Below, in pieces: positions 56,888-64,000 of a stretch of DNA of 64,000 nt (position 1 is the first letter of the stretch; each line of letters begins with the position of its first letter). A model generated the notes under the pieces. The model was not told the DNA's origin and did no database searches. It saw nothing but the letters and a program-made list of their open reading frames with translations. The position numbers were made by a program, and so were the translations under genes. The stretch comes from Pseudomonas fortuita (GTDB taxonomy: Bacteria; Pseudomonadota; Gammaproteobacteria; Pseudomonadales; Pseudomonadaceae), in the NCBI RefSeq assembly GCF_026898135.2, contig NZ_CP114035.2, forward strand, positions 6,117,501 to 6,181,500. The letters are read 5' to 3'.

Positions 56888-58495
56888 ATGCGTGCTGCCG
56901 CCCTTTCCTTATTGTTCAACTCCCTGTTCGCCGCCGGCGCGCTGTTCGCTGCCGGTGCAGCCCAGGCCGCGCCGCTGAGCGTTTGCAGCGAAGCCAGCCC
57001 TGAGGGCTTCGACGTGGTGCAGTACAACTCACTGACCACCACCAACGCCACGGCCGACGTGCTGATGAACCGCCTGGTGGAGTTCGACGCCGCGCAAGGC
57101 AAGGTGGTGCCGAGCCTGGCAACCAGCTGGACGGTGTCAGCCGACGGCCTGGTGTATGACTTTACCCTGCGCGATGACGTGAAATTCCACACCACTGCCT
57201 ATTTCAAGCCAAGCCGCGCGCTGAACGCCGACGATGTGCTGTTCAGCTTCCAGCGCATGCTCTACCCCGCCCATGCCTGGCACAAGACTGCACCGGGTGG
57301 CTACCCACATGCCCAGTCGCTGCAGCTGGGCAGCCTGATCAAGGCTATCGAGGCGCCAGCGCCGAACACCGTGCGTTTTACCCTCAGCCACCCGGACGCC
57401 ACGTTCCTGGCCACGCTGAGCATGGGCTTCGCCTCGATCTACTCTGCCGAATATGCAGACAAGCTGCTGAAGGCGGGCACGCCCGAGAAGCTCAACAACC
57501 AGCCGATCGGCACCGGGCCGTTCGTGTTCCAGCGTTTCCAGAAGGACGCCGTGGTACGTTACCGCGCCAACCCTGACTACTTCGCCGGCAAGCCCGCGGT
57601 CGACCCGCTGATCTTCGCCATTACCACCGATGCCAACGTGCGCCTGCAAAAGCTCAAGCGTGGCGAGTGCCAGGTGGCCTTGTCACCCAAGCCCCTGGAC
57701 ATTGCCGAGGCCGGCAAGGACGGCAGCCTCAAGGTGGCCACTACCCCGGCGTTCATGACAGCCTTCGTCGCCATCAACAGCCAGCACCCACCGCTGGACA
57801 AGCCGGAAGTACGCCAGGCCATCAACCTGGCCTTCGACAAACAGGCCTACCTCAAGGCCGTGTTCGAAGGCTCCGCAGTGGCCGCCAATGGCCCCTACCC
57901 GCCCAACACCTGGAGCTATGCCAAGGACCTGCCTGGCTACCCGCTGGACGTGAAGAAAGCCAAGGCCCTGCTGACCAAGGTCGGCCTGAGCGATGGTTTC
58001 AGCACCACCATCTGGACCCGCCCGTCGGGCAGCCTGCTCAACCCAAACCCCAGCCTTGGCGCGCAGATGCTGCAGGCCGACCTGGCCAAGATCGGGGTCA
58101 AGGCAGAGATCCGCGTGATCGAATGGGGCGAGCTGATCCGCCGCGCCAAAGCCGGTGAGCATGACCTGCTGTTCATGGGCTGGGCGGGTGACAACGGCGA
58201 CCCGGACAACTTCCTCAGCCCGCAGTTTTCCTGTGCTGCGGTCGAGTCGGGGACCAACTTTTCCCGCTTCTGCGACAACCGCCTGGACCAGCTGATCAGC
58301 GCCGGGCGCACCACCAACGACCAGAGCGTGCGTAGCCGGTTGTATCAGCAGGCGCAGACCTTGATTCAGCAGCAGGCGCTGTGGGTACCACTGGCGCACC
58401 CGACGGCGGCGACGCTGTTGCGCCAAGGGGTTGAGGGGTACCAGGTGAGCCCGTTCGGGCGGCTGGATTTCAGCAAGGTGTCGGTTACCAAGTAA
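56888..58495 (+). CDS. ABC-transporter periplasmic peptide-binding protein (DppA-like)
   Basis: 535 residues. Signal peptide 1-27 ending AAQAAPL, then the SBP_bac_5 fold: CSEASPEGFDVVQYNSLTTT, DDVKFHTTAYFKPSRALNAD and LFMGWAGDNGDPDNFLSPQF, which contacts the peptide backbone. Lacks a lipobox, so it is soluble in the periplasm. No permease genes are adjacent; it must share a Dpp transporter encoded elsewhere. P. aeruginosa has a dppA-type gene at this place (dppA5). ATG with AAGGAGCCACC upstream. Confidence 0.92.
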   Translation: MRAAALSLLFNSLFAAGALFAAGAAQAAPLSVCSEASPEGFDVVQYNSLTTTNATADVLMNRLVEFDAAQGKVVPSLATSWTVSADGLVYDFTLRDDVKFHTTAYFKPSRALNADDVLFSFQRMLYPAHAWHKTAPGGYPHAQSLQLGSLIKAIEAPAPNTVRFTLSHPDATFLATLSMGFASIYSAEYADKLLKAGTPEKLNNQPIGTGPFVFQRFQKDAVVRYRANPDYFAGKPAVDPLIFAITTDANVRLQKLKRGECQVALSPKPLDIAEAGKDGSLKVATTPAFMTAFVAINSQHPPLDKPEVRQAINLAFDKQAYLKAVFEGSAVAANGPYPPNTWSYAKDLPGYPLDVKKAKALLTKVGLSDGFSTTIWTRPSGSLLNPNPSLGAQMLQADLAKIGVKAEIRVIEWGELIRRAKAGEHDLLFMGWAGDNGDPDNFLSPQFSCAAVESGTNFSRFCDNRLDQLISAGRTTNDQSVRSRLYQQAQTLIQQQALWVPLAHPTAATLLRQGVEGYQVSPFGRLDFSKVSVTK

Positions 58496-58502
58496 GCCTG
58501 CA

Positions 58503-58608
58503 CCGACCTCTTCGCGGGACAAGCCCGCTCCCACAAGGTCTGCGCTGCCCTCCAATATGGCGGCGAATCTGTGGGAGCGGGCTTGTCCCGCGAAGAGGCC
58601 GGCACATG
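58503..58608. repeat. paired REP elements
   Basis: Inverted CCTCTTCGCGGGACAAGCCC units between convergent SBP and radC genes. Confidence 0.9.
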
Positions 58609-58615
58609 CACACCT

Positions 58616-59296
58616 CTAAGCGACAATCCACCCCTGCTCAACCATCGATAAGGGCTCCCCGTCACCGATGATGATGTGATCCAGCACCCGCACATCGATC
58701 AGCCCCAGCCCCCGCTTCAACGACAGGGTCAAATGCACGTCATCCTGGCTCGGCTCACTGTTCCCCGAAGGATGGTTGTGACACAGGATCAAAGCCGCCG
58801 CGTTATGCAGCAACGCCCGCCGCACCACCTCCCGCGGGTAGACACTCGCCCGATCTATCGTGCCCCTGAACAGGATTTCAAACGCCAGCGGCCTGTGCTT
58901 GGTATCCAGAAACAGGCACCCGAACACCTCACTGGCCTCATGTCGCAGCATCGCTTTCAAATAGCGCCGCACCGTTTCCGGGCTGTCCATGGCAGATTCC
59001 CGCTCAATCGATGTCGCCAGGTGTCTGCGCCCTATTTCCAGCAGCGCCTGCAACTGGCTGTACCTCACCGGGCCCAGCCCAAGCTCGCCGACGAAGGCCT
59101 CGCGGTCGGCCTCCAACAACCGGCGCAAGCTCCCGAACTTCACCAGCAGGCCTCGCGACAGCTCCACCACATTACGCCCGCGCACACCTGAACCGAGAAA
59201 TACAGCCAGCAACTCCGTGTCGGTCAGGCTGCCAGCCCCACGCTGCAGCAACTTCTCCCGCGGCCTTTCTTCAGCCGGCCATTCCCTGATATTCAT
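58616..59296 (-). CDS. radC: RadC-family JAMM-domain protein
   Basis: 226 residues. N-terminal HhH region ([16 protein letters not shown], about 22-37) and a C-terminal MPN/JAMM domain with the metal motif [14 protein letters not shown] and the upstream Glu in [13 protein letters not shown] strand. It is predicted to bind zinc; the role in repair is disputed. It is divergent from coaBC. Intact here; Tn554 elements use radC as a target in staphylococci, but no insertion is seen. Confidence 0.95.
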   Translation of the reverse strand: MNIREWPAEERPREKLLQRGAGSLTDTELLAVFLGSGVRGRNVVELSRGLLVKFGSLRRLLEADREAFVGELGLGPVRYSQLQALLEIGRRHLATSIERESAMDSPETVRRYLKAMLRHEASEVFGCLFLDTKHRPLAFEILFRGTIDRASVYPREVVRRALLHNAAALILCHNHPSGNSEPSQDDVHLTLSLKRGLGLIDVRVLDHIIIGDGEPLSMVEQGWIVA

Positions 59297-59424
59297 CCCC
59301 GCCCCCTGCCCTTGCTGCGGCCCATTTCGACCCTGTGTTAATCTATTTCGCCTCGTACATGCGACGTACTGCCGCAGGCAATCTCAAACGTCGCCGCCCG
59401 CTCTCACTGGAAAAAGGCAAGCCT

Positions 59425-60636
59425 ATGCAGCGGCTGTATCGCAAGCGCATCGTTCTCGGCGTGGGTGGCGGCATTGCCGCCTACAAAAGCGCCGAGCTGA
59501 TTCGCCGTCTCCTGGAGCACGGCGCGCAGGTGCGCGTCGTCATGACCCGTGGTGGTGCCGAGTTCATCACCCCGCTGACCCTGCAGGCGCTGTCGGGCCA
59601 CCCGGTGCACATGGACCTGCTCGACCCTGCCGCCGAAGCGGCAATGGGCCATATCGAACTGGCCAAGTGGGCCGACCTGGTACTGATCGCCCCGGCCACG
59701 GCCGACCTCATGGCGCGCATGGCCCAAGGCATGGCCGACGACCTGCTGACCACCTTGGTGCTGGCCACCGACGCCACCGTCGCCGTCGCCCCGGCCATGA
59801 ACCAGGCGATGTGGCGCGACCCGGCTACCCAGGCCAACCTCGAACTGCTCAAGAGCCGTGGCATCCAGGTGTTCGGCCCGGCGTCCGGCAGCCAGGCCTG
59901 TGGCGACGTGGGCCTGGGCCGCATGCTCGAAGCCACCGACCTGGCCTGGTGCGCCGCAGAAAGCTTCAAGCGCCAGGCACTGACCGGCAAGCACGTGCTG
60001 ATCACCGCCGGCCCGACCCAGGAAAACATCGACCCGGTGCGCTACATCACCAATCATAGCTCCGGCAAGATGGGCTTCGCCCTGGCCGAAGCAGCCGCCG
60101 AAGCCGGGGCTCGGGTCACCCTCGTCACGGGCCCTGTGCACTTGCCAACGCCCGACCGGGTCAGCCGCATCGACGTGGTCAGCGCGCGGGACATGCTTGC
60201 GGCCTGTGAAGCGGCCATGCCGTGTGACCTGTTCATCGCCTCGGCCGCGGTCGCGGACTACCGCCCGGAAGTCGTTGCCACGCAAAAGCTGAAGAAAGAT
60301 CCTACGACCGGCGACGGCATGCTGCTGCAGATGGTGCGCAATCCCGATATCCTTGCCACCATTGCTGGCCGCAGCGACCGCCCGTTCAGCGTCGGCTTCG
60401 CCGCCGAAACCGAACACCTGCTCGATTACGCCACGCGCAAGCTCAAGGACAAGAACCTCGACCTGATCGTCGCCAATGATGTGGCCAACCCCAGCATCGG
60501 CTTCAACAGCGAAGAAAACGCCTTGACCGTGATCGACCGCCAGCAGCACCAGACCCTCTTCGCGCAGACCAGCAAAGGCAAGATCGCCCGGCAACTGGTC
60601 GCCTTCATCGCCGATCGGCTCAACCAGGTTCAATAA
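59425..60636 (+). CDS. coaBC: bifunctional CoaBC (phosphopantothenoylcysteine synthetase/decarboxylase)
   Basis: 403 residues. The flavoprotein decarboxylase half (1-190) has [14 protein letters not shown] and [10 protein letters not shown] with the Cys motif [13 protein letters not shown]. The synthetase half has [16 protein letters not shown] and [15 protein letters not shown]. It carries out two consecutive steps to 4-phosphopantetheine in CoA synthesis. Start at MQRLYRKRI after AAAAGGCAAGCCT; 30 codons upstream in frame were rejected. Followed at once by dut. Confidence 0.96.
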   Translation: MQRLYRKRIVLGVGGGIAAYKSAELIRRLLEHGAQVRVVMTRGGAEFITPLTLQALSGHPVHMDLLDPAAEAAMGHIELAKWADLVLIAPATADLMARMAQGMADDLLTTLVLATDATVAVAPAMNQAMWRDPATQANLELLKSRGIQVFGPASGSQACGDVGLGRMLEATDLAWCAAESFKRQALTGKHVLITAGPTQENIDPVRYITNHSSGKMGFALAEAAAEAGARVTLVTGPVHLPTPDRVSRIDVVSARDMLAACEAAMPCDLFIASAAVADYRPEVVATQKLKKDPTTGDGMLLQMVRNPDILATIAGRSDRPFSVGFAAETEHLLDYATRKLKDKNLDLIVANDVANPSIGFNSEENALTVIDRQQHQTLFAQTSKGKIARQLVAFIADRLNQVQ

Positions 60637-60641
60637 GTTAC

Positions 60642-61097
60642 ATGCACGCTCTTCAAGCCAAGATTCTCGACCCACGCCTGGGCAGCGAATTCCCGCTGCC
60701 GACCTACGCCACCCCCGGCTCCGCCGGCCTGGACCTGCGCGCCCTGCTCAAGGAGGACACCGTCCTCGAGCCAGGCCAGACCCTGCTGATTCCTACCGGC
60801 CTGTCGATCTACATTGGCGACCCGGGGCTGGCCGCGGTAATCCTGCCGCGCTCGGGCCTGGGCCATAAGCACGGCATCGTGCTGGGCAACCTGGTCGGCC
60901 TGATCGACTCGGACTACCAGGGCGAGCTGATGGTGTCGTGCTGGAACCGTGGCAACACGCCGTTCACCATCGCCGTTGGCGAACGTATCGCCCAGCTGGT
61001 GTTGGTGCCGGTGGTGCAGGCCCATTTCGACATCGTCGAAGCGTTCGATGAAAGCCAGCGTGGCGCTGGTGGCTTTGGTCACTCCGGCAGCCACTGA
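60642..61097 (+). CDS. dut: dUTP diphosphatase Dut
   Basis: 151-residue trimeric dUTPase. Motif 1 [11 protein letters not shown], motif 2 [11 protein letters not shown], motif 3 [15 protein letters not shown] with catalytic Asp, motif 4 ERIAQLVL, motif 5 [10 protein letters not shown] (His in place of the more usual Ser-Thr). It removes dUTP and makes dUMP. Six bases after coaBC in the conserved coaBC-dut-algC-argB order. Confidence 0.96.
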   Translation: MHALQAKILDPRLGSEFPLPTYATPGSAGLDLRALLKEDTVLEPGQTLLIPTGLSIYIGDPGLAAVILPRSGLGHKHGIVLGNLVGLIDSDYQGELMVSCWNRGNTPFTIAVGERIAQLVLVPVVQAHFDIVEAFDESQRGAGGFGHSGSH

Positions 61098-61204
61098 GCC
61101 GGCAGATGACCGTTCAGGCCAAGGATGGCGAACTCTCTGGCGAAAGCACCGTCCAAGCGTCAGTTTGCGCCTGCCCAGACCTTTGATTATTGGAGCTACC
61201 AGAG

Positions 61205-62605
61205 ATGAACGACATGGCCCACCTGGTCCCCGCCGCGCTACCAGACAGCATTTTCCGCGCCTATGACATTCGTGGCGTGGTCGGCAAAACCCTTCACGCC
61301 GAAACCGCCTACTGGATCGGCCGCGCCATCGGCGCGCAAAGCCTGGCCCAGGGCGAACCGCAGGTTTCGGTAGGCCGCGATGGCCGCCTGTCGGGCCCGA
61401 TGCTGGTCGAACAGCTGATCAAAGGCCTGGTCGATGCCGGGTGCCAGGTCAGCGACATCGGCCTGGTGCCCACCCCGGCGCTGTACTACGCGGCCAATGT
61501 GCTGGCCGGCAAGTCGGGCGTGATGCTGACCGGCAGCCACAACCCGTCGGACTACAACGGTTTCAAGATCGTCATCGCCGGCGACACCCTGGCCAACGAA
61601 CAGATCCAGGCCCTGCTGACCCGCCTGAAAACCAACGACCTGACCCTGGCCGAAGGCCGCGTGGAAAAGGTTGAGATCCTGGACCGCTATTTCCAGCAAA
61701 TCGTCAGCGACGTGAAACTGGCCAGGAAGCTCAAAGTGGTGGTGGACTGTGGCAACGGCGCCGCCGGCGTGGTCGCACCGCAGCTGATCGAAGCCCTGGG
61801 CTGCGAAGTGATCCCGTTGTTCTGCGAGGTCGACGGCAACTTCCCCAACCACCACCCGGACCCGGGCAAGCCGGAAAACCTCGAAGACCTGATCGCCAAG
61901 GTCAAGGAAACCGGCGCCGACATCGGCCTGGCCTTCGACGGTGACGGCGACCGCGTCGGCGTGGTGACCAACACCGGCAGCATCGTCTACCCGGACCGCC
62001 TGCTGATGCTGTTTGCCCAGGATGTGCTGGCGCGCAACCCCGGCGCCGAAATCATCTTCGACGTCAAATGCACCCGTCGCCTGACCCCGCTGATCGAACA
62101 GCATGGCGGCCGCGCACTGATGTGGAAGACCGGCCATTCGTTGATCAAGAAGAAGATGAAACAGACCGGCTCGCTGCTGGCCGGCGAAATGAGCGGTCAC
62201 ATCTTCATCAAGGAACGCTGGTACGGTTTTGACGACGGCATCTACAGCGCCGCGCGCCTGCTGGAGATCCTCAGCAAGGCCGGACAGAGCGCCGAAAACC
62301 TGTTTGCCGCCTTCCCTAACGATATTTCCACGCCGGAAATCAATATTGATGTGACCGACGAGGGTAAATTCAGCATCATTGATGCACTGCAACGCGACGC
62401 CGATTGGGGCGAAGCCAGCCTGACCACCATCGATGGTGTGCGGGTTGACTATACCCACGGCTGGGGCCTGGTCCGCGCCTCCAACACCACCCCGGTGCTG
62501 GTGCTGCGCTTCGAGGCCGACAGCGACGCCGAATTGCAACGTATCAAGGATGTATTCCGTACCCAGTTGCTGCGGGTTGAGCCTGAGCTGCAACTGCCGT
62601 TCTGA
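61205..62605 (+). CDS. algC: phosphomannomutase/phosphoglucomutase AlgC
   Basis: 466 residues, 463 if the second in-frame ATG (MAHLVPA) is used. Catalytic phosphoserine in TGSHNPSDYNGFK (Ser111), metal loop DGDGDRVGVV, sugar-binding GEMSGHIF, phosphate loop RASNTTPVLVLRFEA. Supplies mannose-1-phosphate and glucose-1-phosphate for alginate, LPS and other polysaccharides. The ATG preceded by GGAGCTACCAGAG was preferred. It is next to argB as in all pseudomonads. Confidence 0.95.
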   Translation: MNDMAHLVPAALPDSIFRAYDIRGVVGKTLHAETAYWIGRAIGAQSLAQGEPQVSVGRDGRLSGPMLVEQLIKGLVDAGCQVSDIGLVPTPALYYAANVLAGKSGVMLTGSHNPSDYNGFKIVIAGDTLANEQIQALLTRLKTNDLTLAEGRVEKVEILDRYFQQIVSDVKLARKLKVVVDCGNGAAGVVAPQLIEALGCEVIPLFCEVDGNFPNHHPDPGKPENLEDLIAKVKETGADIGLAFDGDGDRVGVVTNTGSIVYPDRLLMLFAQDVLARNPGAEIIFDVKCTRRLTPLIEQHGGRALMWKTGHSLIKKKMKQTGSLLAGEMSGHIFIKERWYGFDDGIYSAARLLEILSKAGQSAENLFAAFPNDISTPEINIDVTDEGKFSIIDALQRDADWGEASLTTIDGVRVDYTHGWGLVRASNTTPVLVLRFEADSDAELQRIKDVFRTQLLRVEPELQLPF

Positions 62606-63541
<936 letters not shown>

Positions 63542-63559
63542 GTGATTGGCTAGCCTGCA

Positions 63560-63660
63560 CCGGGCTCTTCGCGGGTAAACCCGCTCCCACAAGGGATAGC
63601 ACCGCCTTTGAGGGCTGTGGAGATCCTGTGGGAGCGGGTTCACCCGCGAAAGGGCCGGAA
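63560..63660. repeat. paired REP elements
   Basis: Inverted CTCTTCGCGGGTAAACCCGC units between argB and pyrE. Confidence 0.9.
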
Positions 63661-63670
63661 CAGGTGACAC

Positions 63671-63705
63671 AAAAAAGGCGACCTTCATGTGAAGGTCGCC
63701 TTTTT
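63671..63705. terminator. bidirectional intrinsic terminator between argB and pyrE
   Basis: Six A, GGCGACCTTC, loop ATGT, GAAGGTCGCC, five T. Confidence 0.9.
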
Positions 63706-63721
63706 CATTTCCAGGCCAGGA

Positions 63722-64000
63722 TCAGATCCCGTACTGCGCCCGGTAAGCCTCGACAGCCGGCAGGTGCTGCTTGAGCTGTGGGTCATCGGCCAGGAACTCT
63801 AGCACCTGGGTCAGCGAAACGATGCTGACCACCGGGATACCGAAGTCGCGTTCCACTTCCTGGATCGCCGACAGTTCGCCATTGCCACGCTCTTCGCGGT
63901 TCAGCGCGATCAGCACGCCAGCGGCCTTGGCCTGCTGGGCGTTGATGATCTGCATGACCTCGCGGATGGCGGTACCGGCGGTGATCACGTCGTCGATGAT
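63722..64000 (-). CDS. pyrE: orotate phosphoribosyltransferase PyrE (C-terminal part, cut by window edge)
   Basis: The last 92 residues of PyrE: the PRPP motif [14 protein letters not shown] near the window edge, then [20 protein letters not shown] and the normal end AYRAQYGI. It makes orotidylate in pyrimidine synthesis. The start lies beyond base 64000. An ATG at 63986-63988 is internal, not the true start. Confidence 0.96.

Overview
The window is a chromosomal segment of a Pseudomonas putida-group bacterium. Evidence: gene order from cyaY/lptM/lysA through dapF, xerC, amtB-glnK, comM, the amaA/amaB/hglS lysine (pipecolate) cluster, rep, xpt, dadX/dadA, kauB, rpmGB, radC, coaBC, dut, algC and argB to pyrE is that of fluorescent pseudomonads. 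The high-G+C intergenic spaces also carry many paired copies of the P. putida-type extragenic palindrome (GCGGG...CCCGCTCCCACA and relatives).

Layout. 1-5411: core genes for iron-sulfur assembly (partial cyaY), the lipoprotein lptM, diaminopimelate/lysine synthesis (lysA, dapF), DUF484, XerC, a HAD phosphatase and the stationary-phase transcription factor SutA. 5412-9005: nitrogen control (glnK-amtB behind a sigma54-type promoter), ubiK, a gamma-glutamylcyclotransferase and a double TOBE protein. 9011-11077: a Sel1/TPR-type protein. 11287-18383: comM split by a roughly 5.6-kb low-G+C element. The element carries a tightly coupled four-gene operon, three tyrosine-recombinase-like proteins plus a small basic coiled-coil protein, and repeated TATGGACA end motifs; it has no cargo. 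18584-20981: a CPA2 potassium/proton antiporter and a higBA toxin-antitoxin operon with its palindromic operator. 21444-27676: a LysR gene, an isochorismatase-family hydrolase present as one intact and one internally deleted copy, a Tat-exported amidohydrolase, a small membrane protein and a MscS channel fused to a cyclic-nucleotide-binding domain. 27785-33371: pipecolate oxidase AmaA, aldehyde dehydrogenase AmaB, a LysR regulator and the 2-oxoadipate-converting enzyme HglS. Together these take pipecolate to D-2-hydroxyglutarate. 33485-37703: LysR, a MATE pump and a GGDEF/EAL protein next to a Fur-like box. 37998-43276: rep, xpt, a CoA-transferase-like enzyme and a cytochrome c5. 43413-56055: D-amino-acid and polyamine catabolism (pauR, dadX, dadA, Lrp regulator, pauB/puuB-like oxidase, kauB, cupin), interspersed with a DUF1127 protein, a MocR regulator, a phospholipase-D-like lipoprotein and an MFS transporter. 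56123-64000: rpmG, rpmB, a peptide-binding protein, radC, coaBC, dut, algC, argB and partial pyrE.

The most unusual item is the multi-recombinase element inside comM. It looks precise, because the two comM pieces add up to a normal-length protein, and it carries nothing but its own mobility operon. One of its recombinases has lost two catalytic residues and gained a Cys cluster. Function calls rest on visible motifs, lengths and synteny; no database search was possible.
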